Of a stretch of DNA of 24,870 nucleotides, positions 14,757 through 20,252 are shown in pieces (within the stretch, counting starts at the first letter, position 1; every line of letters begins with the position of its first letter). The notes beneath the pieces are model-generated. The model was not told the origin of the DNA. It ran no database searches and saw only the letters and a list, made by a program, of their open reading frames with translations. Source of the DNA: a virus; the IMG/VR virus record IMGVR_UViG_3300029319_000478, positions 1 through 24,870 of that record; one strand, written 5' to 3'. Position numbers and translations under genes: made by a program.

Positions 14757-15060
14757 ACACATCAAGGGAGATACCGCAGAACTAATAGCTGCCCAGTATT
14801 TTATTGATAGTGGTTGTTATGTTTTTAAAAACATATCACAGCAAGGACCTGCAGATTTAGTTGTTTTAAATTTAAATGGTGGTGTTGACCTGTACGATGT
14901 CAAGGCTTTTTCTATAAGAGACAAAAACGGATGGAAGGTTAACAGATCTTTGTCAGATTTGCAAAAGAAATGTAACATAAAATTTTTATATGTAGATTTA
15001 ATTAATAAAAAAGTATTAGATTATTTACCCGAAAAGAAAAAATATGAAAAAAAGAAATAG
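14743..15060 (+). CDS. PD-(D/E)XK endonuclease, Holliday-junction-resolvase-like
   Basis: 105 residues from the ATG at 14743; a TTG at 14737 is also in frame. The pattern GDTAE (Glu13), GPADLVV (Asp38) and YDVK (Asp52-x-Lys54) is the compact PD-(D/E)XK fold with spacing like archaeal Hjc or small HJ-resolvase-like enzymes. The Asp in place of the usual Glu before x-Lys is within the known variation. It may resolve branched DNA before packaging. It overlaps the oxygenase gene by 14 bases. Confidence 0.65.
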   Translation: MRNRKHIKGDTAELIAAQYFIDSGCYVFKNISQQGPADLVVLNLNGGVDLYDVKAFSIRDKNGWKVNRSLSDLQKKCNIKFLYVDLINKKVLDYLPEKKKYEKKK

Positions 15061-15277
15061 AATATCTCCAACAGAAAATCGTAATATTGTGTTAGAATTA
15101 CACGCAGAGTGGTTGTTTCAAAATGGTTATCTAAAAGAATGGAAAGATTGTTTAAAAGAAGCAGAAGACTACAAGGCAGGTTATGACTGGAGACAGAGTA
15201 AAAAGAAATACAAATACCCTGCAAAGGTAATAGACTTGAAACAATATAAAATAAATAAAATAATGATGTGGGAGTAG
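15044..15277 (+). CDS. Small unknown basic protein
   Basis: 77 residues with a helical, Trp-containing middle (IVLELHAEWLFQNGYLKEWKDCLKEAEDYKAGYDWRQ) and many Lys. No motif recognised. The helical pattern with paired aromatic residues could be a small DNA- or protein-binding domain. It overlaps the nuclease gene by 17 bases and ends 2 bases before a small membrane-protein gene. Confidence 0.6.
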   Translation: MKKRNRISPTENRNIVLELHAEWLFQNGYLKEWKDCLKEAEDYKAGYDWRQSKKKYKYPAKVIDLKQYKINKIMMWE

Positions 15278-15279
15278 AA

Positions 15280-15429
15280 ATGACGTTGACATATGGAATA
15301 GGAATGTTTGTTTATGGTATGGGCTGTATCGCTATTGGTGCAATCGTAGCCTATAAAATAATAAACAGAAAATCTCCGGAAGAAAGGGAGAACGAAGAGT
15401 ATCTGAAAGAACTAAAGAAAAAATTATGA
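15280..15429 (+). CDS. 49-residue single-span membrane protein
   Basis: Starts 2 bases after the previous stop, with GGGAG close upstream. Residues 5-26 form a glycine-rich membrane span (YGIGMFVYGMGCIAIGAIVAY), followed by a charged cytoplasmic-looking tail (KIINRKSPEERENEEYLKELKKKL). Function unknown. It ends in an ATGA overlap with the next gene. Confidence 0.65.
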   Translation: MTLTYGIGMFVYGMGCIAIGAIVAYKIINRKSPEERENEEYLKELKKKL

Positions 15430-16046
15430 TGAAGACAATCGCAGATAGGGATAATTGGGATTTTAAACCTGATGATATAAATGTTTGGGATAACTTCTTT
15501 ACTGATGAGTGTCTTAAGATATTAAAACACAGGGTCCTCTATGCAAAACATTTTGATCTAGAGTACAAGAATTACTACGCCATAGATTATTTTAAGAATG
15601 ATGATTATCTAAGTGAACTCATAGCTCATCAGCTATCTGCCAAGATACCGTTGCCACCTTTTAAAAGGGCGTGGAGTTTTGTATATCATGTACACGAAGG
15701 AGAGGGAGTCTATCTTCACTCTGATCCTTCTATAATTAATCTAAACATATGGGTATCGGGTGACGATATTGTAAAAGATAAATCTAAGAACGGACTGACA
15801 ATCTACAAGGTCAGGCCCCCGGAAGATTGGACAAGAAAGGATTGGAATAATAACGCAGAAAAATCATTAGAATATGTTAAGTCTAAGAACGTACAGCCAA
15901 CAGAGGTGCCTTATAAAAGTAATAGAGCTATCTTTTTTGATGGTGCATACTTTCATGCCTCTAATGGTATCTCTACGAGAGGAGGCTTTGAGAATCAGAG
16001 GGTCAGTTATACTATGTTGTTTGGAGAACCGGGATGGAGCAAATGA
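15426..16046 (+). CDS. 2OG-Fe(II) oxygenase-like protein (second of two)
   Basis: 206 residues with the core of the 2-oxoglutarate/iron(II) oxygenase fold: HSD (98-100) for the HxD motif, the distal His177 in GAYFHASNG and Arg192 in QRVSYTMLF for the cosubstrate. The pattern is close to the small hydroxylases seen in marine phages, and it differs from the first oxygenase-like gene, so it is not a simple tandem copy. Substrate unknown. It is coupled to the next nuclease gene by a 13-base overlap. Confidence 0.8.
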   Translation: MMKTIADRDNWDFKPDDINVWDNFFTDECLKILKHRVLYAKHFDLEYKNYYAIDYFKNDDYLSELIAHQLSAKIPLPPFKRAWSFVYHVHEGEGVYLHSDPSIINLNIWVSGDDIVKDKSKNGLTIYKVRPPEDWTRKDWNNNAEKSLEYVKSKNVQPTEVPYKSNRAIFFDGAYFHASNGISTRGGFENQRVSYTMLFGEPGWSK

Positions 16047-16786
16047 AATGGAATAAGAGATTTATCTACCCAAAGAGCAGTAGAAGCTTAGTCATGGGTC
16101 AAAGACACTACGAAATAGGTAATGATAAGTTACCATCTGTAACGACTATCTTATCACAAACACAGTCAGAAGAGAAGAAGAAAAGTCTTGCTGATTGGCG
16201 GGCTAAAATGGGCCCAGAAGCAGCAGATAAAGTTAAGGATGTAGCAGCCACACGCGGTACAGCCATGCACAGGTATTTAGAGGCTTATATTGATGGCACA
16301 GGGCACAAGGACCTTACCGCGCTAGGCGTACAGGCCGAGACTATGGCAAACAAGATTATAGAATCAGGGCTCAAGGACCTGGGAGAAGTATGGGGCAGTG
16401 AGGTAACATTACACTACCCTGGATTGTATGCAGGTCAGACAGACGTTGTTGGAGTATACGACGGTCAACCAGCGATTATTGATTTTAAACAGACAAATAA
16501 ACCTAAAAAACGAGAGTGGATTAACGATTATTTTGAGCAGCTGGGCGCCTATTGTATGGCCCACAACTACGTTTATGGCACCAAGATACAGTCTGGAATC
16601 ATTCTAATGTGCAGTAAAGATTTTTTATTTCAAAAGTTTGAAGTCTCCGGAAAGGAATTTGTGAAACATCAACACAACTTTCTTAAGAAAGTTGACCAAT
16701 TCTACCAACAAAAACCACGTGAAACACAAAATGTACCAGAGGGTGAAGACCACCAGAATACAAAAAATGACCCAAAAGTACAGTAA
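16034..16786 (+). CDS. PD-(D/E)XK exonuclease, Cas4/MGME1-like
   Basis: About 250 residues. Motifs in order: RGTAMH (74-79), Glu123 in GSEV, Asp137 in GQTDVVG, DFK (150-152) and QLGAY (169-173), as in the RecB/Cas4/MGME1 group that degrades single-stranded DNA ends. In phages such enzymes trim flaps or act in recombination. Starts at 16034 or 16043 are both possible; GGAG lies before each. The C-terminal 20 residues are polar and low-complexity. This is the last gene before a long non-coding repeat region. Confidence 0.85.
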   Translation: MEQMKWNKRFIYPKSSRSLVMGQRHYEIGNDKLPSVTTILSQTQSEEKKKSLADWRAKMGPEAADKVKDVAATRGTAMHRYLEAYIDGTGHKDLTALGVQAETMANKIIESGLKDLGEVWGSEVTLHYPGLYAGQTDVVGVYDGQPAIIDFKQTNKPKKREWINDYFEQLGAYCMAHNYVYGTKIQSGIILMCSKDFLFQKFEVSGKEFVKHQHNFLKKVDQFYQQKPRETQNVPEGEDHQNTKNDPKVQ

Positions 16787-17069
16787 ATTAGACCATAATC
16801 GTTCAATCATCCCATTGTATACACTTTTCTGTATAAAAAAACAAAATCATTTTTATTTTTTTTCAAAACCGGTTACAATTGGTACAAATGCTAGAAGTAT
16901 TGTATACCAACACTTATTCGCTCAAAATTGTATCTTAGACCAGGATACAATTGGTTACAAAAGATACAAAAGTGTAAAAAAACCAGTGTTTACAACGATT
17001 TAAGGGACGCGCGCACATGATTTACGTTTTTATATTTATAAATATCTGTAGAGGGAGTATACATAGCCG
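16787..17069 (+). repeat. Non-coding A+T-rich gap with iteron-like TACAA repeats; possible origin
   Basis: This 283-base gap has no convincing gene. Between 16815 and 16995 I count nine copies of a motif close to GGWTACAA in either orientation (16815, 16871, 16881, 16900, 16928, 16943, 16953, 16962, 16988). Two pairs make hairpins: AATTGTATC/GATACAATT (around 16927-16952) and TATACA/TGTATA (16818-16835). Long A and T runs lie at 16834-16866, and ATATTTATAAATAT (17032-17045) is a perfect palindrome. Clustered iterons beside an A+T-rich stretch are typical of replication origins or multi-site regulator targets; which applies is inference. Confidence 0.5.
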
Positions 17070-17357
17070 ATGAGAAGAGCCAAAAAATCTAAATACCGAC
17101 ATGTAGTAATTAAAAATAAAAAATATTATTTTTATACAATCCGTTGGGTCGACATCACGGGTGATGCGGGGCATTCGACAGCCGAAGAGTTTTTAAAATT
17201 TAAACCTACAACTATGGTAACACAAGCATATGTGTTTAAAAAAGATAGAAAACACCTTTGGACTTTTGCTAGTTATGAAGAGGGTGATGAGTTGTTTAGT
17301 GATAGAAATGTTTTTCCAATTGGTTGTGTTGTAAAGATGGAAAAATTAATTGTCTGA
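17070..17357 (+). CDS. Unknown small protein
   Basis: 95 residues, basic at the N-terminus (MRRAKKSKYRHVVIKNKK) with alternating strands afterwards (YYFYTIRWVDITGDAGHST, TTMVTQAYVFKKDRKHLWTFASY, NVFPIGCVVKMEKL), suggesting a small beta-barrel. GGGAG lies 12 bases before the ATG, slightly far. It resembles short proteins seen in other marine phages, without known function. Its 3' end overlaps the convergent small-terminase gene by 12 bases. Confidence 0.7.
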   Translation: MRRAKKSKYRHVVIKNKKYYFYTIRWVDITGDAGHSTAEEFLKFKPTTMVTQAYVFKKDRKHLWTFASYEEGDELFSDRNVFPIGCVVKMEKLIV

Positions 17358-17873
17358 GTTATCTTCGTAGTCGCCTTCAACAAGTTTTTGAGCAGCAATT
17401 CTTTCTTTGTTAATCTCTTCAATTCTTTTAATCTCAGCAAGTTTAGCGTCTTTGGCCATTTGATTTACGTTTACATTGTAATTAGTTACTGAGAACATTC
17501 CTGTTGCTTTACCTTTTATGTTAAGCAATGGAGCTATACCTTTGATGGAACTTTCGGTGTTAAAATTATCTAGTTTGTTGTGAGCTAACGCTATATCTTT
17601 AATGAATGACCCATGGCTAACTTTGTATGCTCTGTTTACCTCGTTGCTCTTTTGTTGGTAATAAGCCAATACTTTTGGATTCTTCATAAGTTTATAAGCA
17701 GCTTCGTCAGCACAGTTTTCAGAGTATCCTGCCCTGATAGCAGCGTCTCTACGTGTTGTCCTACCTTCGTGATAGATTAAATAATCTACGAACCTACGTT
17801 GCATCTCAGTGATCTTAATAGGAGCTAAATAATCAATCTTCTTTTTGACAAGATTTTGTTTGTTTTTTGCCAT
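17346..17873 (-). CDS. terS: Small terminase subunit
   Basis: 175 residues from the ATG at 17873; a longer frame from 17912 would place the promoter inside the gene. Residues about 23-70 carry the Terminase_2-like helix-turn-helix: MQRRFVDYLIYHEGR, AAIRAGYSENCADEAAYKLMKNPKV. The middle and C-terminal parts are helical with a charged tail, as in subunits that form a ring and hand DNA to the large terminase. Unusually it is on the minus strand and about 4.6 kb from terL, which is on the plus strand. The promoter upstream predicts a leaderless mRNA. Confidence 0.8.
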   Translation of the reverse strand: MAKNKQNLVKKKIDYLAPIKITEMQRRFVDYLIYHEGRTTRRDAAIRAGYSENCADEAAYKLMKNPKVLAYYQQKSNEVNRAYKVSHGSFIKDIALAHNKLDNFNTESSIKGIAPLLNIKGKATGMFSVTNYNVNVNQMAKDAKLAEIKRIEEINKERIAAQKLVEGDYEDNSDN

Positions 17874-17875
17874 AC

Positions 17876-17904
17876 TTGAATATATACATAAAATCTTATA
17901 TAAA
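17876..17904 (+). promoter_or_regulatory. Plus-strand promoter for the gene at 17913
   Basis: TTGAAT (17876-17881), a 17-base spacer and TATAAA (17899-17904) end 8 bases before the ATG at 17913. No Shine-Dalgarno sequence is present, so a leaderless transcript is predicted. It interleaves with the minus-strand small-terminase promoter. Confidence 0.55.
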
Positions 17905-17909
17905 CACAA
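17881..17909 (-). promoter_or_regulatory. Minus-strand promoter for the small terminase gene
   Basis: On the minus strand, TTGTGT (17909-17904), a 17-base spacer and TATATA (17886-17881) end 7 bases before the ATG at 17873. No ribosome-binding site lies between. Divergent and overlapping with the plus-strand promoter at 17876-17904, so the two may exclude each other. Confidence 0.55.
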
Positions 17910-17912
17910 CAC

Positions 17913-18140
17913 ATGAAAGCGAAAGAACTCAGACAGTATTTAGATAAATTTTTAAAATCTGAAGCAGCTAAAAATGCTAGAGTCCAAATTGAGATGCCTA
18001 ATGGTGACAAATTAGACGTGTATGAAATTCAATTGTTGGAATCTAGAATGATTGGTGATAGAGACACGCACATATTAAATTTGAAAGGAACTAGGTTAAA
18101 AGCCACTTGGAAGATGCCCAAAATAATTGGCAAATTATAG
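17913..18140 (+). CDS. Unknown small protein divergent from terS
   Basis: 75 residues: a basic helical N-terminus (MKAKELRQYLDKFLKSEAAKNARV) followed by strands (QIEMPNGDKLDVYEIQLLESRMIGDRDTHILNLKGT). I recall similar short proteins in marine phages but no function. The start codon follows a promoter by 8 bases without a ribosome site. It leads into the VRR-NUC gene, whose ribosome site overlaps its stop. Confidence 0.7.
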   Translation: MKAKELRQYLDKFLKSEAAKNARVQIEMPNGDKLDVYEIQLLESRMIGDRDTHILNLKGTRLKATWKMPKIIGKL

Positions 18141-18154
18141 GGGAGGTGACCCAG

Positions 18155-18520
18155 TTGAAATTAGAGAAGGATTTGTGGCGTGAGCTTAAAAGAATTAAAA
18201 GTAAAATTAAGTGGACAAGACTGGAAAACCGTAGCTTATTGGGCACTCCCGATCTATTGGGTTATAATGATACTGGCAGGTTTTTCACTGTTGAATTGAA
18301 GGTCAGATTTGGTCAGAAAATTCGGCTATCACCCCACCAAATAAGCTTCCACGTAAAGCATCCTAAGAATACATTTATTCTTGTTGCTTGTGGCCCGGAT
18401 AAGGGGAAGGTTTGCTTGTACCCTGGTTCTGGGGTACTTTCGCTTGTGAACTTTGGCTTGAAGCTTGAACCCTTGGCTCGAGGGCTTGAGGACTCGGTTC
18501 GTTTGCTTGAGAGCTTGTAG
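18155..18520 (+). CDS. VRR-NUC-type nuclease
   Basis: 121 residues from the TTG at 18155, chosen because GGGGAGG (18140-18146) lies 8 bases before it; the frame stays open upstream to 18107. PD-(D/E)XK residues are GTPD (Asp33), ELK (Glu47-Lys49) and the VRR-NUC hallmark LSPHQ (57-61). Family members cut branched or flapped DNA structures. The C-terminal third (from about residue 78) is encoded by the GCTTG repeat array and by much more G+C-rich DNA than the rest, so this tail may be recently acquired or repeat-expanded. Confidence 0.85.
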   Translation: MKLEKDLWRELKRIKSKIKWTRLENRSLLGTPDLLGYNDTGRFFTVELKVRFGQKIRLSPHQISFHVKHPKNTFILVACGPDKGKVCLYPGSGVLSLVNFGLKLEPLARGLEDSVRLLESL

Positions 18521-18587
18521 GCTTGCGGGCTTGCAGCCTCCGTTGCTTCCTGAGCTCAGCATAATATTTCGGATGTCTAAATACCAT
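18375..18587 (-). CDS. Possible small protein coupled to the GP88-family gene, antisense to the nuclease tail
   Basis: A 70-residue minus-strand frame whose ATG shares a base with the stop of the GP88-like gene (TAATG). The first 20 residues look natural and basic (MVFRHPKYYAELRKQRRLQA). The remainder is a Ser/Pro/Gln-rich tail with repeated Gln-Ala pairs produced by the GCTTG array read backwards. It overlaps the end of the plus-strand nuclease gene by 146 bases. The N-terminal part and the stop-start coupling support it; the tail could be a by-product of the repeats. Confidence 0.45.
   Translation of the reverse strand: MVFRHPKYYAELRKQRRLQARKPTSSQANEPSPQALEPRVQASSQSSQAKVPQNQGTSKPSPYPGHKQQE
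18386..18536 (+). repeat. Phased GCTTG tandem array
   Basis: Ten GCTTG copies start at 18386, 18414, 18442, 18456, 18463, 18484, 18505, 18513, 18521 and 18529. The first gaps are 28, 28, 14, 7, 21 and 21 bases, all multiples of 7; the last three are exactly 8. This looks like a decayed heptamer repeat followed by a fresher octamer repeat (GCTTGNNN four times). Further copies lie at 19227-19255 and 19957-19968. Confidence 0.8.
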
Positions 18588-19189
18588 TAATGTTTACCGT
18601 AACACACGTTAGGTGTGGACCTGTCCCAGCACTGTCTGCAGCTGCCGCACTCGTTGCTCTGATCAGGCGCCGGGCATGACCTGCCATCACCGCTGGTTAC
18701 AGTCGACGTCCACGGCCATTGCTTCACCGGTCCCTGGTTTATCATGTGTGAAGACATTCTAATGATTAAGTTTGGCGGAACTGTGGCCGGATCTAAATCT
18801 TTTAATAGTTGAGCTTCTCGCGTTGGCAGCCAGTGCCGGGTCCCTGGTGTGCGCTTGCACACTTCAAAAATTAGTTGTAAGTGCTCGGGCCCTTGCAGGT
18901 CTCCTGAGTCGTGCCACCTGAACCAGTCCTGGCCCTTGATTAACACAACCATGGCTTCAACCCAGCGCGGGTCCTTCAGAGCTTGCAGCCTTCGTTGTAA
19001 TGCTTCCTGGACGTTGCGGAACCTGTAGCGGCCCTTCAGAGCGTAACAGCCAGCGCAGACGCTGCCAGGCACTTGGACCAACTTGGCGCCAGTCTTACAT
19101 GCAACAGCCGGCAGGTTGAAAGCTGGACCAGGCATTTTGGATGGCTTCGACAGGCCGCCTGTTATTTGTCTTGCTTCTTTTTTTAACAT
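18587..19189 (-). CDS. GP88-family Cys-rich phage protein
   Basis: 200 residues matching the phage gene-product-88 pattern: PAFNLPAVACKTG, VCAGCYALKGRY (Cys45, Cys48), FRWHDSGD (90-97) and WLPTRE (120-125), then a C-terminal cluster of five cysteines (172, 181, 184, 187, 196). The cysteines suggest a bound metal or iron-sulphur cluster. Function is not known to me. The coding DNA is strikingly G+C-rich (clearly over half) compared with neighbours, and the gene has its own consensus promoter and AAAGGAAA ribosome site, all typical of a moron acquired by transfer. Confidence 0.8.
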   Translation of the reverse strand: MLKKEARQITGGLSKPSKMPGPAFNLPAVACKTGAKLVQVPGSVCAGCYALKGRYRFRNVQEALQRRLQALKDPRWVEAMVVLIKGQDWFRWHDSGDLQGPEHLQLIFEVCKRTPGTRHWLPTREAQLLKDLDPATVPPNLIIRMSSHMINQGPVKQWPWTSTVTSGDGRSCPAPDQSNECGSCRQCWDRSTPNVCYGKH

Positions 19190-19213
19190 AAGTTTCCTTT
19201 CGTTTTAAATCCC

Positions 19214-19242
19214 ATTATATCCTAGAGCTTGGGACCTGTCAA
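19214..19242 (-). promoter_or_regulatory. Consensus sigma-70 promoter of the GP88-family gene
   Basis: On the minus strand, TTGACA (19242-19237), a 17-base spacer and TATAAT (19219-19214) match the sigma-70 consensus perfectly, the only such case I found. It lies 25 bases before the start, with AAAGGAAA as ribosome site. A GGGAT sequence follows the -10 box. Confidence 0.85.
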
Positions 19243-19292
19243 GCTTGAGAGCTTGAGCCCCCACTTCATGAGGAGCCCGGGCGGGCCCACCC
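19227..19292 (+). repeat. GCTTG repeat cluster and first copy of a G+C-rich 25-base repeat
   Basis: GCTTG occurs at 19227, 19243 and 19251 (last gap 8 bases, as in the main array). Next to it, 19268-19292 reads ATGAGGAGC, one variable base, then CGGGCGGGCCCACCC; the same sequence with one difference is at 22332-22356. The flanks are also related (GAGCC then AC before both copies). This sits between the ends of the STRS-type gene and the start of the GP88-family gene. Confidence 0.75.
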
Positions 19293-19305
19293 AAAAAAAG
19301 GGCCG

Positions 19306-19321
19306 GGCGCATTGCTGCGCC
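19306..19321. terminator. G+C-rich hairpin downstream of the STRS-type gene
   Basis: GGCGCA (19306-19311) and TGCGCC (19316-19321) form a 6-bp stem with a 4-base loop, 25 bases beyond the minus-strand stop at 19346. Read on the minus strand it is followed by GC-rich sequence and then a run of T (from the AAAAAAA at 19293-19299), which gives some terminator character. Confidence 0.4.
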
Positions 19322-19345
19322 AGGTCCGTTCCTAACAGATCGGAA

Positions 19346-19903
19346 TTAGTTTGATTTCTTTGCTTTGCCACCCTGCATCTCAATACTATCTTGTGGAAAC
19401 TTACCAGACAATAGTTTACCAATTTGCGAGATCATTTTGACTTCAGCGTGTTTCTCGTGTTTGTCTTTGTATTTTATATATTCCTTGTTCCTGATCACAG
19501 GCTCAAATTTAGTATAATAAGCAAAAACGCCTCTGTCGTATCCGTCTTTAGTCTTATAATGTTTTTGAGTTGATACATGCCATTGATTATCTTTGTAGAT
19601 ATAAATATATTCTATAAATATATCTCCTTTCATTGCATCCATAAACATCCACTCGTCCCTGTACTCTTTAGCTGGATCCTCTTCGCGGTCCCAATCTCGA
19701 GCGTAAAAACTACACTCTTCAATAGTGTCTCCCAGGTATGACGCGTCTCCATGCTCAAAGAGTTGGGCTGCAAACTCAGGTTGGTCCCAATGATCAACCA
19801 ATGTTTTTCCAACGCCGTATGGATACCCATCAGAGTGAACATATATCACTTTCACTTTTTTTGTCTTTGGGTCCTCTATTGCTATATTACTTCTTGTTGA
19901 CAT
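19346..19903 (-). CDS. Conserved phage protein beginning MSTRSNIAIE
   Basis: 185 residues belonging to a widespread phage and bacterial type starting MSTRSxIxIE and containing a strand-plus-HxDGYPxGVG motif, here YVHSDGYPYGVGKTLVDHW (21-39), followed by GDASYLG. The C-terminal half is Tyr- and Lys-rich. No catalytic role is known to me. A promoter (19927-19955) and GAAAGGAAA leader precede it; the leader is shared with two plus-strand genes downstream, hinting at common control. Confidence 0.75.
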   Translation of the reverse strand: MSTRSNIAIEDPKTKKVKVIYVHSDGYPYGVGKTLVDHWDQPEFAAQLFEHGDASYLGDTIEECSFYARDWDREEDPAKEYRDEWMFMDAMKGDIFIEYIYIYKDNQWHVSTQKHYKTKDGYDRGVFAYYTKFEPVIRNKEYIKYKDKHEKHAEVKMISQIGKLLSGKFPQDSIEMQGGKAKKSN

Positions 19904-19926
19904 AATTGTTTTTCCTTTCTGTTGTT

Positions 19927-19955
19927 ATCTTATAATATCCCAGACCAGCTGTCAA
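19927..19955 (-). promoter_or_regulatory. Promoter of the STRS-type gene with TCTGGGATATT box
   Basis: On the minus strand TTGACA (19955-19950) is followed after 17 bases by TAAGAT (19932-19927); TATAAG two bases nearer is an alternative -10. Between them lies TCTGGGATATT, the same word that forms the palindrome at 21245-21274. The leader then carries AACAGAAAGGAAA. Confidence 0.55.
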
Positions 19956-20000
19956 GGCTTGCGGCTTGACGCCTGACTCGAAAATTATTTTTTAATTCTA

Positions 20001-20123
20001 GTTGTAGTTGCACACTTTTTACATGTGCAAATACAACCGACCAGTTTAGAATGATTCTAAACTAATTCTGTAAATCCTTTCTGCTTTGAGGGGCATTCCA
20101 CACTGGAACTACCTCCCCTCAAA
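20001..20123. other. Three consecutive strong inverted repeats in a 349-base divergent gap
   Basis: No gene is visible between 19904 and 20252. Hairpin 1: GTTGTAGTTGCACA (20001-20014) pairs with 20024-20037 at 13 of 14 bases around a 9-base loop. Hairpin 2: AGTTTAGAAT (20043-20052) and ATTCTAAACT (20054-20063), a near-perfect palindrome. Hairpin 3: TTTGAGGGG (20085-20093) and CCCCTCAAA (20115-20123) enclosing a smaller TTCCA/TGGAA stem. Three in a row suggest a structured RNA, an origin or a recombination/packaging site. No homology known to me. Confidence 0.6.
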
Positions 20124-20169
20124 TGCTCACATAGTTATTTAAGTTTTTGTAAATAAATTAACATAATAT

Positions 20170-20199
20170 CTTATATAATCCCTTGACAATAAATGTCAA
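20170..20199 (-). promoter_or_regulatory. Palindromic -35 region and possible minus-strand promoter
   Basis: TTGACA (20183-20188) and TGTCAA (20194-20199) form a 6-bp palindrome with a 5-base centre. On the minus strand, TTGACA (20199-20194) is followed after 18 bases by TATAAG (20175-20170), and it would transcribe towards the three hairpins. A plus-strand use is weaker: only 14 bases separate TTGACA from TATAAA (20203-20208). The plus-strand gene at 20253 must start somewhere here. Confidence 0.45.
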
Positions 20200-20252
20200 T
20201 AGTATAAATTTATTTTTATGCAAATAATAAAAAACAGAAAGGAAATAACATT

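Noticed and set aside
15284-15310. TTGACA inside the small membrane-protein gene as a promoter
   Set aside because: No acceptable -10 box at 16-18 bases, and the genes around it are already coupled.
16692-17003. A 103-residue plus-strand open frame running from the exonuclease gene into the gap
   Set aside because: Low-complexity Lys/Asn/Phe-rich product, no ribosome site, half of it in another gene, and the rest is the iteron region.
18386-18536. CRISPR array
   Set aside because: Units are 7-8 bases with no repeat-spacer structure and no cas genes.
20183-20208. Plus-strand TTGACA/TATAAA promoter for the gene at 20253
   Set aside because: Only 14 bases between boxes, well short of the usual 16-18.
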